From NCBI GenBank assembly GCA_033675265.1, contig JAUJYZ010001134.1, positions 186,001-250,000 of the forward strand: 64,000 nucleotides of DNA. The letters run 5' to 3'. This document shows positions 53,720 to 64,000 of the stretch, piece after piece. The position numbers and the translations under genes were made by a program. The notes under the pieces were generated by a model, which searched no databases, was not told the DNA's origin, and was given only the letters and a program-made list of their open reading frames with translations. The number at the start of each line of letters is the position of its first letter. The first letter of the stretch is position 1. The stretch comes from Actinostola sp. cb2023. Lineage: Eukaryota; Cnidaria; Anthozoa; Actiniaria; Actinostolidae.

Positions 53720-56700
53720 ATGGGTCATGATACAAAATTAAACCCTTTTCAATTAAAATGCATTTCTGTAAATGTCAGGGGACTAAGCGAAACAAAAAAA
53801 AGGAAAAAAGATTTTTTCCTGGTTGTGCAAACAAAACATACAATTAGCTTTTCTTCAAGAGACATATAGTTCCGAAGCTGAAGAACAAATTTGTAATCTT
53901 GAATGGGGTGGGCGTGTTTATTACAGTCACGGAACAAAACACAGTAGAGGCGTACATCAATACTAAGAATTGGATTAAGGACGAGAGTGGTCGATTCATT
54001 ATTTTAGAGACAGAAATAGAAGGCAATCCAACGATCTTTGTAAATATATACAGCCCCAATAACGCAAGTAAACAAAACGTGTTCTTTGATGAATTGCACA
54101 ATCGTTTAGAAAAATATCTAGCTGAAAACATTATAATAGGCGGCGATTTTAATTGTGCATTAGCAACAGAAGATAAAGAAGGAGGCGTGTCGACAGATCA
54201 AAAACATTCCGTAATAAACAAAATCCAAAAGATTATTAATCAATTTCAACTTGTAGATATATGGAGGGTTTTAAACGCAAACAAAACACAATTCACTTGG
54301 AGAAATAAGTCTGCGACAATCCAGTGTAGGCTAGATTATTTTCTCATATCAAAGTATCTTAAAAAATACACCGAAAATAGTTATATTTCCTATGCACCAA
54401 ACTCAGACCACAGCGCTGTTTTTATCCACCTGCAAACTGAACATTTCAAACACAGGAGAGGACCCGGTTTTTGGAAATTCAATAATTCGCTTCTAAGTGA
54501 CAAAACGTTTACTGATAACCTTTGCAACAACATTGAAATATTTAAAGACAAATACAAAGATCTAGAAGACCAAAGTTTATTCTGGGACATGATTAAGATG
54601 GAAATAAGGAGCTTCTCGTTAAGTTATTGTAAAAACAAAGCTAAGAACAATAAACAAAAAGAAAAAGATCATTTCGATAGAATCAATGAACTGACAAACA
54701 TATTAGAAACAACTAAGTCTGATGTCAAAAAAGCTGAAGTAGTCTCAGAACTGGATAATCTTAAGATGGATTTAGATCGTCTAATGGAAGATAAAATACA
54801 AGGTACAATTCTCAGAAGTAAAGTTCGATGGTACGAACAAGGAGAAAGAAACACTAAATACTTTTATAGCTTAGAGAAAAGAAACGCATCGCGAAAACAT
54901 ATTACTAAACTACAAATTTCAGAAGACAAAATAACCGAAAATCACGATGAGATATTAGCAGAACAAAAACGATATTATCAGAACCTTTATCAATCTGTGC
55001 TCTCGAACCCCTGCATTAGCAGTGTAAAATAACAATTTCTCTCACCTCCCAACCTGAAAAGGCTCACTGAAAGCCAAAAATGCAAATGTGAAGGTCTGCT
55101 CACCAAAGAGGAATGCTTTAAAGCCTTATCTATTTCCAGTAATAAATCACCAGGTACAGATGGCTTTTCCGCAGAATTTTACCGCTTCTTTTGGCCCGAA
55201 CTCGGTCAATCTATGATCAACAGCTTTAATTATAGCTTGCAGAATGAGAGACTAAGTATCAGTCAAAGGCAAGGCGTTATCAATTTAATCCCAAAGAAAA
55301 AGAAAAACCCGCTTCTAATTGAAAATTGGCGTCCCATCTCTTTGCTAAATACGGATTATAAAATAGCAACTAAAGCGATAGCGAATAGAATAGAAATTAC
55401 GCTCTCATACATAATAAATACAAATCAAACCGGATACGTGCAAAAGCGATACATTGGTGAGAATATCAGGTTGATATCCGATATGTTGTACTATACTTTG
55501 CAACAAAATATCCCTGGAGCTGCTATTTTTGTAGATTTCAGAAAAGCATTTGATTCTATAGAATGGTCTTTCATATTCGATGTACTTGAACAATTTAATT
55601 TTGGTCCGCAATTGATCTCTTGGGTGAAAGTTTTCTATACTGATATCTCAAGCTGTGTGATTAATAATGGATTTGCTTCTGAATGTTTTCCTTTGCATCG
55701 CGGTGTACGACAAGGCTGCCCTTTATCTGGCCCTCTCTTTGTTCTTGCTGTAGAAATACTGGCGTATGCCATTAACAACAACACTGAAATAAAAGGGATC
55801 AAAATCAGACAAAAAGAAATTAAACTCTGTCAATATGCAGATGACACAACATGTTTTTTAGAAGACTCCGAATCGATTAAAAATCTCTTGAGTTTGTTAG
55901 AAAAGTTCAAAATGATTTCTGGCTTAGAACCAAATATTGATAAAACAGAAGCAATGTGGATTGGTTCAATGAAAAGCGACACATACCACCCGTTTGGATT
56001 GAAATGGACTACTAGCCCAATACTCGCCTTAGGAATTTACTTTGGCTATGATCAAAAATTATGCGATAAATTAAATTTTCACGAAAAATTAAAACAGATG
56101 GAAAAAGTGCTTCAGTTTTGGAAACAGCGCAACTTATCACTTTATGGGAAAATTAATATAGTCAAAACTTTAAGATTGTCCAAACTTATATATAACGCAT
56201 CCGTATCGTGTATTCCAGAGAACTTTGCCAAAGAAGTCGATAAAATAACCTTTCATTTCATTTGGAACAATAAACCACCAAAAATAAAAGAAAAAAACTA
56301 TTATAGGACCTAAAGAACAAGGCGGTCTCAATATGGTTTCTTATACACACATAAATAAAGCTATCAAGTTGGCTTGGATTAAGCGTTTATTGGATGACAA
56401 GCAGTCCTCATGGAAAGTTATACCAAACAATGCCTTACTTAAGCACGGCGGACTGTTTTTGTTCTCTTGTGATTTTGATCTGAAATCCATTGACACAAGC
56501 GCAACACCTCCTTTCTATAAGAAAATTTTAGTCTATCTTCAAGAATTTAATGCTCTGAATCCTAACAAAGAAACAATTAACAAACAATGTATATGGAATA
56601 ATAAACGTATTAAAATCGGCCACTCTCCGATTTTCTACAAATCTTGGTTTGACAATGGCATTAATAATATTGAAGATTTATTCGATTCTAATCATAAATT

Positions 56701-57484
56701 TCTTAGTCTTTCTGAATTTGGTAATATATATGATATACAATGTAATTTTTTAGTGTACCGACGGTTAATAAGTGCTGTCCAAAAACTAATGAAAGAAAAT
56801 TTAGATCCAAATATCAATGATATAGAAAATTTTATTGATTTAACTAAAGCCTCAGTAAAACGCATAAGACAGGTTTTTGTAAATACCGACTTCTTAATAC
56901 CTACCGCCCAATCCTTAATCCTCGAAAAAGGTGTTGAACTTTCTCAACTCAAAAACGTATATGTTCTACCTTTCATAGTAACAAAAGAGATCAAACTGTC
57001 TATGTTTCAATACAAAATTATACATAATATACTACCATTAAAAAGTTACTTGTTCAAAGTAGGCTTGTCTAAGGATGATACATGCCCCTTCTGTGACTGT
57101 GAAAGGCACACCACTTCACATTTCTTCGTCGACTGTGAAATAGCAAAAGTTTTTTGGAATCAATTTAGAACATGGTGGACAAAGATAAGTGCTAAATCTG
57201 AATTTACAGCTACTCCAGCTTCGATTCTGTATGGTCTTACTTCGGATATCAAAAATAATCTTCTGCTTAATCATTTAATTTTAATAGCCAAGCAATATAT
57301 GTATAACGCTTTTGTTATAGAACAATTGCGTTATACATTCCAGTCCTTCCTTAATTTTGCAACACAAAAGTATGATTTTGAGATTAAAATTGCATCTGCA
57401 AAACCGAAACGAGAACAGCAATGCTGTAATTTGAAATGGTCCCCCTTTTCGAACTTCTTGAGCAAAAATAACACTGTACTTTAG
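53720..57484 (+). pseudogene. LINE ORF2: endonuclease, reverse transcriptase, zinc region
   Basis: ATG at 53720 (MGHDTKLNPFQLKCISVNVR) starts an AP-type endonuclease; after shifts at about 53800 and 53900 it continues IIIGGDFNCALATEDKEGG, CRLDYFLIS and YAPNSDHSAVFIH, the catalytic Asp/His motifs. A TAA at 55030 interrupts, in frame. RT motifs: NKSPGTDGFSAEFYRFFWPE, ENWRPISLLNTDYKI, AAIFVDFRKAFDSIEW, RGVRQGCPLSGPLF and CQYADDTTCF (catalytic ADD). An extra base in A7 at 56291-56297 shifts the frame; the C-terminal part then has CPFCDCERHTTSHFFVDC. The order is typical of the Tx1/L1 group. Confidence 0.85.
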
Positions 57485-57683
57485 TATTTTTTGAAAATTA
57501 GCTGTCTGCCACTTACTTACATCATATTGATTTATTCAAATATATTATTTTCTTGTAATCAACATTGTAAAAGCATCATTATACTCTTGTAATTCGTTAT
57601 TCTTTTTCTTCATGTATTCTTGTAACTGTCTTTTAATATTTGTAATAAACAATTAAATTAAAAAAATAAAAAATAAAAAAAAT

Positions 57684-58560
57684 ATTGTGATCGGATGGAC
57701 ATGACTACGGATTTCCTCTGCGCCCTCGTCGACAAACAAGCTGTACGGGGTTAATACATCAATGGCTTGTCTGACATCGCTTGTAGTAGGTTTCTTAGGG
57801 CATTCCTCGTCAATCTCTTCTTGCTCGTCTTCATTGTCCGCTGAACTCTGCCATGATGTCCTCATTGCTAAAGGGACTCACCTTCGAAGTAGCTAAGCTG
57901 CCATCTGTACCGATTATATCTTCAGAAGTGACACCCTCTGGTACAGCCGCTGAAGAGGTTTGTCGTAGCGACTCTATTTCCTCTGTCGGTGCTTTGAAGG
58001 GGTCGACGTCGTCCATACCATGAACAGCATTTATTTGCTACTCACTGCCAATACCTGCTTTCTTGAAGCAATTCCTGACTGTTTCAGACGTACCTTTGTT
58101 CCATGCCCCTGTTAGGATAGTCATGGCATCCAACATTGAAATGTTCGGTGTGGCTTTGCCCTTCTCCAGCGCATCGATGTACATGCGGACAACGGATGCA
58201 CGGTCAAACGCCTTTGTCGCTCTAATGACGCCCTGATCCATTGGTTGCGTCTTACATGTGGTGTTTGGTGGCAAAAAGATTAAGTCGATGGCCTTGAGGT
58301 TAGAAATGGCACTAGGGTTATTTTTCTTTCCTGTCTCTCTAACGAGCGATCTTGTTCTCTTACCCATTCTTCAAAAAGTTTGCTGTCCATCCAGCTCTTC
58401 TTTTGGGATCTATACCTGCAGGGCAAATTCCGAACTCCAAAGAAACACCTTGGCAATTTCTCTCCTGTGGCACTAGCAGCTGCTAGTCCAGTCAGGCGTT
58501 TTCGAAGAAACTTTTTGCTTGTTAGTGGACGACATCGTAGCATGAAGCGATGCTAACGGC
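57684..58560 (-). pseudogene. pogo/Tigger (DDE_1) transposase, C-terminal half
   Basis: From 58543 down: GEKLPRCFFGVRNLPCRYRS, KKSWMDSKLFEEWVREQDRS, KITLV, then AIDLIFLPPNTTCKTQPMDQ and TKAFDRASVVRMYIDALEKG, the conserved core of pogo-like transposases. The segment between KITLV and SNLKAIDL, which normally carries DN and the second catalytic Asp, is missing by a ~20-bp deletion at about 58315. A TAG at 58035 and a shift at about 57835 follow; the Asp/Glu-rich tail NEDEQEEIDEEC...RSHVHPITI is cut at 57684 by the LINE poly-A end. Confidence 0.8.
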
Positions 58561-58573
58561 AATGATGTATACA

Positions 58574-59072
58574 TGTTGTAGTTTTAAATGATTCCTTGGT
58601 TCAATTTAACTTAAACCGGTTCAATTTAAATTGAACTGGTTTAATTTAAATTGAACTGGTCTATATCTGCAACTAATATCTAATTAGCATTTTTTTTTAA
58701 TAAATATCCTACCTGACTTGAACCTCTTACCTTTGGCTTGCTATCCCAAGACCTTAACCACTTGACCATCCAAGATTTCGTTGGTAGTAATGCATTGCAC
58801 ATTATTAATAAACCTAAACCTAACATAAAGTCTTCCCTAATACTAACCCTAAACCTAACCCCAAGATACTTGATTACTATATAGTCTTCCCCAATACTAA
58901 CCCTAAACCTAACCCCAAGGTACTTGATTACTATAAAGTCTTCCCTAATACTAACCCTAAACTTGAACCGGTTCAATTTAAATTAAACCACTTCAATTTA
59001 AATTAAACCAGTTCAATTTAAATTAAACCAGTTCAATTCAAATTGAACCAAATATCATTTTGAACTACAACA
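58574..59072. repeat. Composite foldback repeat with telomere-like core
   Basis: Ends tgttgtagtt / aactacaaca; inside each is an array of gttcaatttaaattgaac (58597-58665, 58966-59047). The core has a 55-bp tandem unit (cttccctaatactaacccta...; starts near 58838, 58893, 58948) with ccctaaacctaacccc words, and a tRNA-like segment on the minus strand. Confidence 0.7.
58715..58786 (-). tRNA. tRNA-derived segment (A and B boxes), probably SINE-like
   Basis: On the minus strand TGGTCAAGTGGTTAAGGTCT resembles a D-arm/A box and GAGGTTCAAGTC a T-arm/B box, spaced as in a tRNA. The acceptor stem does not close convincingly, so this is a tRNA-derived repeat rather than a functional gene. The anticodon is uncertain. 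Confidence 0.4.
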
Positions 59073-59996
59073 TATACACCTGTTTTCGGAAACGTCCTTT
59101 TACAAAATACAAAATAGTAAAAAGGAATTAATTAGACATAACAAAAGAAATGCGCATGCACTGAAGCTGAACTCTGGCTAATTGTTTCTTCAATCAATTC
59201 CTTTTTGTGGCTACTGTTGCTTAGCAACGAAGCCACTATGCCATCGAGTGTGTAAGTCCGTAATGTAACAATAAAATCTTCGGATAGAGTTTGGGGCCAA
59301 TCATGAATCGAGGGTTATTAGTCGAGCGGAATCAAGCGAGCGGATGTAGGCGGTCGACAATCGATCGACGTACAACTTCGACAATTCGGATTGTCGACAT
59401 TCTATTGATTGATGGAAACGTCGAAGCTACGTTTCGGAGTTTCCATGTGGTCGCCATTACTCCAGAACATACCAAAGACCAGTGACAAACAGGATGACGT
59501 CCATTGACGAAGCGTTTTGCCTTGCAGCGAAATAATTTCATTTCAACGAATATCAAAGAGTCACAATACACTAAACCAATACACTAAACACGTCTGCCAG
59601 AAAGACTAGTAAATCGTGTATGTGAATTCATTTCCTAACTTTGCAATGTTCTTACGTAAATAAACAACGAAACATGAGCCTGAGAGTGTCGGCGAGTCGT
59701 TGACAACCAGTGAACATGAATAACGAATAACTTGATATGATTGGCTAAACACTTACAATTGGAACGGAATGTACAGCTTGGGTAAGCATCCGTGTCTGAG
59801 GGGAGAGAGCGTTGCGTGACGACACTTAGGACGGCTGCGAGGGAGACTATAGTTAACCAGGATTGACAATAACTTCACTCAGTTTGAAGACCTTGTTAGA
59901 CGATATTGGGGATTGTTAGTTTGTTTTTAAAAACTCTGAATTCGATCCAACATCACCCAACATTGTTTTCTGGCAGGAGGGAGGTTAGTCTCCTTC
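59073..59996. other. No gene; dispersed repeat copy 2 at 59204-59262
   Basis: gtggctactgttgcttagca with agccactatgccatcgagtg matches 19278-19345. The rest has only short frames and nothing recognised. Confidence 0.5.
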
Positions 59997-60041
59997 GCAT
60001 CCGTTTTTAGTTCCGTCACGGACGGAACTAAAAACGGATGC
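59997..60041. repeat. Perfect hairpin, 21-bp stem, 3-nt loop
   Basis: gcatccgtttttagttccgt with c, loop acg, then the exact complement. It is isolated from other repeats. Confidence 0.9.
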
Positions 60042-60170
60042 GGGTAAAAAAATACCCTCGCCTCTACCAACAAAAAAAATTAAATGGGCGTATTTGTTTA
60101 TCCATGCTTTTCACCAACAGGATAGTGAGATTGTAGTACGATGCGGTTTTCACACTGATCTCAGTACACT

Positions 60171-60735
60171 TTAAAGGGGGACTAGTACGTAAGTCGTTCA
60201 AAATTTGATTTAGCTGAAACTTCACTGAAATAATCTCAAAGACCCATACAATCACTGGTTAATTTTTTTTCTCAAAAATTCCAATGGAAAGTAATACATT
60301 TTTATGAATCTTTAGAGGTGCCAGTGACGTCACTGACTCAACCCAAACTCAGCTCCATACATTTCTTTGTATTTTGTGATCAAAATATATGAACGGTTTG
60401 TTCAGATAACAGCTCTGCACTGAAGAAAACTAGTCAAACAATCAATCCTTAGCACATACAAGGTAAGAAAACTCCTTCACACAAACGTTTAGCTTCATAG
60501 AAATAAAATAATTCAAGACATTAAACATGAAGAAATGTATGGAGCGAAGCCGTGATGATGTTTGGGTTGAGTAAGTGACGTCACTGACACCTCTAAAGAT
60601 TCATAAAAATGTATTACTTCCCATTGGAATTTTTGAGAAAAAAATTAACCAGTGATTGTATGGGTCTTTGAGAATATTTCAGTGAAGTTTCAGCTAAATC
60701 AAACTTTGAACGATTTACGTACTAGTCCCCCTTTA
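60171..60735. mobile_element. TTAA-flanked MITE with ~190-bp arms and CRE palindromes
   Basis: The ends ttaaagggggactagtacgt and complement carry TTAA at both edges. The arms are about 190 bp and near-identical; each contains gtgacgtcac (near 60327 and 60575), the full cAMP-response palindrome. No ORF. It starts like the 17213-17675 MITE. Confidence 0.75.
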
Positions 60736-61638
60736 ATAATAATAACAGTTTTATCTTGACTACTAGACGAGGTCAATCAAAAACACCTCTGCAGTTCTCT
60801 TTTTACTCCTATTATTAATATGAGCATGTGATATTTAATATAATTCTGAACTTTATTACTAACAGTAGCCACATGCAGTCCTAGACTGCCTATTTTTACT
60901 ATTTACTATTTTGTAATGTTACTATTTCTTGCGACAATTGTATAGTTTCTGGTTTTCGGGTATGCGATGGTTGTGGGTCTTAAGCTGTTGTTTATTTTGG
61001 TTGTCCATTGCCTGTTTTACGCTGCTCACACAACTGTAACTTACTTTGATTGTGTTCCTGTTGAAGATCTTTCTTAGGCTGTTCCCTCGCGGGAAGCACT
61101 TGTCCACGAGGGCGAGAAATCGCTTACCGATGTTGGTGTTAACACTCTTGCTATAGGGTGAGTTGTACCATAGGATATTGCTCCCTGGTCTGTTTTTTCT
61201 TCTTCTGCTTGCCTCGGGGGCCTCAAATGCTAGTTTATAGCTATACCCACTTTCATTTAGTGGTAGGGGGCGCGGCCAGGTCGAAGGACTTTCTGTCTGA
61301 TAATATTGACGACAGGCGCCTGTTAATTCCCGCTGGTATGTTCTTTGTGATTGTGGGACGTGGACGTACATCAAGTTGGCGTTTGGCTTTGTGTAGGGGC
61401 TTTATGTTTTCTCTGTAAGGTTGAACGTGACGTCCAGGGAGTTGACAACCTTTTTGTTAGCTTCGATGGTAATGCTTAGCCCGTGTTCTTTGAATACGAG
61501 GCAGATGTCGTCGTCTTTGTATAGCCCTATTTTCTTCCCAAATTTGGTTTGGAGTTGTGATAGCAAAAAGCAACCCACCAGTTTGCATGTTTCAGCACCG
61601 TCGAAACTACCCATGGTGACCTCGAAAGGGCTAGGGTT

Positions 61639-61905
61639 TATATGGTAATTTGTCGCTTGGTAATTGTTAGTAATGTAGTTCGTAAGGTTTCTTCAAGTGA
61701 TTCTGATCGTACAGTGTACGTCCTAAGTGACCTGGGTATTAATACGAACCAAGACCTGCTTAATCACATGAGTTCCCAGTGGCTCAGTGGTTAGAGCGCC
61801 TGACTAGTATCCAGGAGGTCACGGGTTCAAATCCCGTCTGGGCTCAGTATTTTTTCTGAGTATTTTTTCTAAGTCTTTTTACGCTTGAAGAACCCTACGA
61901 ACTAC
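61639..61905 (+). mobile_element. 267-bp insertion carrying a tRNA-like sequence
   Basis: Flanked by the perfect 12-bp duplication agggctagggtt (61627-61638, 61906-61917) inside the RT coding sequence; removing it restores the reading frame. Within it, 61677-61701 (gtagttcgta..cttcaag) and 61882-61905 are 24-bp inverted repeats, and a tRNA-like unit lies between. The 38 bp left of the inverted repeat are unexplained. Confidence 0.8.
61770..61845 (+). tRNA. tRNA-Thr(AGU)-like sequence, probably pseudogene/SINE head
   Basis: A box TGGCTCAGTGGTTAGAGCGC, B box GGGTTCAAATCCC with a closed T stem (ACGGG/CCCGT), anticodon loop CTAGTAT giving AGU, and 5'/3' ends GAG..CCCAG / CTGGGCTC that pair except for a TT insertion in the 5' strand. 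A T6 run follows at about 61850. The acceptor bulge and the position inside a mobile insertion argue against a working tRNA gene. Confidence 0.6.
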
Positions 61906-62547
61906 AGGGCTAGGGTTGTTATTTTACCATTGTTGTTGTTCATGGGTAAGGAGGGAGTTTTTCGCTTCGATAGTGATGTTTCTTTCGTCGTCTGTGATTC
62001 TATCGTATGCTGAGGCAAAGTCCAATGCCTTGTTCAGGAGCTCCTCGCTTATGGACGGGTAGAACTCTACGATGTCGATGAAGTTATGATTTATCTTTAT
62101 TATTGTCGATTTTGATGAACCATTTTATAACAGATGAGGTATTTTTCCACTGGTTGATCTTAGTTGCCACAATGACTTTGGCGTTAATTCTGTCTAGGAT
62201 TTGCTTGCTTATTTTGCCGATTTCGGATTTAGTGGGATTTATTAATCTACAGGTTGGCTTGTTGGCGAAGTTCGGTTTGTGATCTTTTAGGGCGATGAAC
62301 GCTTCTTTGTTGGTTGTGGTGTCTACTCGGTCGTCGATGTCCAATTTCAGTATGGTTTTCTTGTCCTCTCGCTTGATTGTTTGTGCTGTTGCATCCGTAG
62401 CCTTCTTGTAAGATTGTGTGATGTTCTTTTTCCAGTAACTCGTTGTAAGCTGCAGGTTCCATCTTGTAAAAGTTCGTGGTTTTGTCGGCCGGGACAATGA
62501 GTTTGTTTCCATTTTTGATGTGTTTGACATCGTTGTTGAGGTCGTTT

Positions 62548-62662
62548 GGGAATTTGTTGTTCACTTGTTCACTGGTTTGAACTTCACTGTTGAGTTGAAA
62601 GAATTTGAAGACGGAAACATCATCCAAACAGTGAAGTTCAAACCAGTGAACAACAAATTCCT
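62548..62662. repeat. Inverted repeat, ~35-bp arms
   Basis: gttcactggtttgaacttca in the RT 5' region and its complement at 62628-62655; this folds the 5' end of the RT fragment back on itself, at the junction with the BEL/Pao element. Confidence 0.75.
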
Positions 62663-62727
62663 AAACGCATAGCAGTGTCCATTATCCGTCTGTCGTTGAA
62701 GGCTCCTCGGCGGGGATTCCCCGGTCA

Positions 62728-64000
62728 TCATCTCCAGGTGACAATAGGACAACCAACTTCTGAACTGCTCCAAGTAGAATATGGGGTGAGATGGTTTGAC
62801 TTTGCTGTCCAGCGTGGAATCTGCGACTGCGCGATCTTTACCGTTCGTACCAATCCGTCCTGGCTAGGGTAGGTTTCTTTGACACGCGCGAGACGCCAGA
62901 GATTTCTTGGGACGTCGTGGTCTTTGAGCAATGCGATGTCTCCTCCTTCTAGGTTTCGCCTTGGGTGCATCCATTTTTGGCTGGCCTGCAGTGTCTGTAG
63001 GAACTCTTTCTTCCAGCGGCTCCAAAATTCTTCTGCCAGCTGCTTCCTTGAGTCGGCACGGACGAAGTTCCCAGGTGGCGGTAAGACGACATGGCTCTTG
63101 AGGGTTAATAGATGATTAGGAGTGAGGGGCAAGAGAGAGGATGAGTAAACTGATGTCAGATGGCGACTGTTTACTATCGCTTCTGCTTCTACGACAATAC
63201 CTACGATGCCCCAACCGAGTGACGTTCTCTTGCGGTAAGGGTCGTCGTCTTGACCAGGGATGATTTTGCGCGGGTTGATAGCACGTGTACAGATGCTGCC
63301 GATCAGTATCGCGACGTCGATGTCTTCTTTCAAGGCCATAATATGGTCTGCGATGCTTGCAAGATGTGGCCATTTGCCTGCGGTCTCAGGTCTCGGTATA
63401 TTGTCTCGCTGAGCAGGTATCATCTCTCTCGTGTAGGTTCTTGGAAGCGCGATGTGTTGTGCTTCGTTGAATCCTTGTGCTACTAAACCATTTATCTTAC
63501 GACTAGCTATGGTGTTTCTTGCCAGGACTGTGGATATCTCGAGCTCAACTTTTGCACTGCTGATGTGAAGGTTGTTCAAGACTGACTCCTTGATGAAACA
63601 TGCGTCTGACTGCTCGTCTAGAAGCGCGTACAGTAGCATCTTGTTTTCTTTCAAGATTGCTCTCGTGATGAAGCCAGACAGGAACGATGAGCGAGTGCAA
63701 CAATGGCTCTCTGGAGGTCTTCTCGTCATTCACTTTGATGCAGATGTGATAGGTGTTTGCTTCGTCTCGTCTTTGTCTGTGTTATGAGCATCACTCGCCG
63801 GCTTGGATGCACTTCTCGCCTCGCGGGTGTCTCCGTGTAGGGTGGTAGGATGTAGTTCGTTGCATACTTTTCTTGCGGCGGCACTTGTTATTTGTATGAC
63901 CCCACTTCAGACAACCCCAGCAAAGACGTTTGTACACAATGAATGCTCTTTTGTCTGTGATAGTGAGGCCTCCCGTGAGGGGTGGCCCAGTACAAAATGA
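62728..64000 (-). pseudogene. BEL/Pao retrotransposon, RT region deleted in frame
   Basis: The minus strand shows a Gag knuckle LCWGCLKWGHTNNKCRRKK (about 63920-63860), then a 333-codon open frame (63729-62728). That frame has a DUF1758-type protease region (YALLDEQSDACFIKESVL, KINGLVAQGF), the conserved IGSICTRAINPRKIIPG and KRTSLGWGIVG, and then directly IVVEAEAIVNSRHLTSVYSS, PLTPNHLLTLK, FWSRWKKEFLQTLQASQKW and VKETYPSQDGLVRTVKI, i.e. the integrase end plus DUF5641 domain. The RT, RNase H and integrase core that belong between are gone, fused in frame near 63195. The element continues past the window edge. Confidence 0.8.

Larger units (their letters stand above)
52400..57683 (+). mobile_element. 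L1/Tx1-like LINE, near full length
   Basis: It contains ORF1 (52504-53335), ORF2 with endonuclease, reverse transcriptase and C-terminal zinc region (53720-57484), and a 3' UTR ending in AATAAA-like A-rich sequence (57644-57683). It is inserted in a pogo/Tigger transposase that resumes at 57684. The exact 5' edge and target duplication were not found. Four frameshifts and one stop are present. Confidence 0.8.
60922..62627 (-). pseudogene. Penelope-like (YKDD) reverse transcriptase element, interrupted
   Basis: From 62627 down: NGNKLIVPADKTTNFYK, KEAFIALKDHKPNFANKPTC, NPTKSEIGKISKQIL, then (other frame, about 62080-61920) IDIVEFYPSISEELLNKALD and NITIEAKNSLL. After a 267-bp insertion (61639-61905): [35 protein letters not shown] (catalytic DD) and [11 protein letters not shown]; then SNILWYNSPYSKSVNTNIGK and FNRNTIKVSYSC...YNCRKK, cut where a zinc/GIY-YIG endonuclease would follow. 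I recall this family with a C-terminal GIY-YIG, hence Penelope-like; another RT class is possible. Several frameshifts and a stop are present. Confidence 0.6.

Noticed and set aside
58830..58970. Telomeric repeat (CCCTAA)n
   Set aside because: The words are embedded in a 55-bp tandem unit and never form a perfect hexamer array.
61770..61845. Functional tRNA-Thr gene
   Set aside because: A two-base bulge in the acceptor stem and location inside a mobile insertion with a target duplication.

Overview
This window looks like intergenic or pericentric DNA from an invertebrate animal. Genes carry short GT-AG introns, AATAAA signals follow stop codons, and the sequence is AT-rich. The mixture of families present (ISL2EU-, EnSpm/CACTA-, Harbinger- and pogo-type DNA transposons; gypsy, BEL/Pao, DIRS-like, Penelope-like and L1/Tx1-like retroelements) together with several uncharacterised protein families that I associate with corals and anemones suggests an anthozoan cnidarian. 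That assignment is inference. I see no ordinary housekeeping gene: nearly everything recognisable is a mobile element, a remnant of one, or a gene of a family that commonly travels with them.

Layout. 1-6.1 kb: an unrecognised 775-codon ORF, a 206-codon unknown ORF, hairpin MITEs, and a collapsed Helentron-like remnant (OTU protease end joined to endonuclease end). 6.13-11.06 kb: a complete-length ISL2EU-type DNA transposon with 96-bp terminal inverted repeats (TIRs), carrying a SWIM/YqaJ nuclease gene and a convergent THAP-DDE transposase gene. The start codon of each gene lies inside a TIR. 11-27 kb: decayed fragments (HECT-associated family, Harbinger, BEL/Pao, Penelope-like, DIRS-like), a 23-bp minisatellite, and multi-exon genes with zinc-finger, P2X7-intracellular-like and PIN-like domains. 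27.6-31.15 kb: a foldback structure with about 690-bp arms around about 1.5 kb of a 16-bp satellite.

31.7-52.24 kb is one gypsy retrotransposon (160-bp LTRs, 5-bp target duplication) split by later insertions. Its pol gene holds a 14.8-kb element with about 300-bp TIRs. That element holds a Penelope-like fragment, which is interrupted by a 9.95-kb CACTA transposon with two apparently intact, divergent, multi-exon genes. The CACTA introns in turn hold MITEs. A separate 1.3-kb near-perfect palindrome sits just inside the gypsy 3' LTR.

52.4-57.7 kb: an L1/Tx1-like LINE, nearly full length but frameshifted, inserted into a pogo/Tigger transposase. 58.5-62.7 kb: tRNA-derived repeats, TTAA-flanked MITEs and a YKDD reverse transcriptase interrupted by a tRNA-containing insertion with a 12-bp target duplication. 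62.7-64 kb: a BEL/Pao element from which the reverse transcriptase was cleanly deleted.

Exon joins are my own reading of splice sites and reading phase. Family names come from recalled motifs and no search was run. Coordinates of repeat edges are accurate to a few bases where a target duplication is quoted, and approximate elsewhere.
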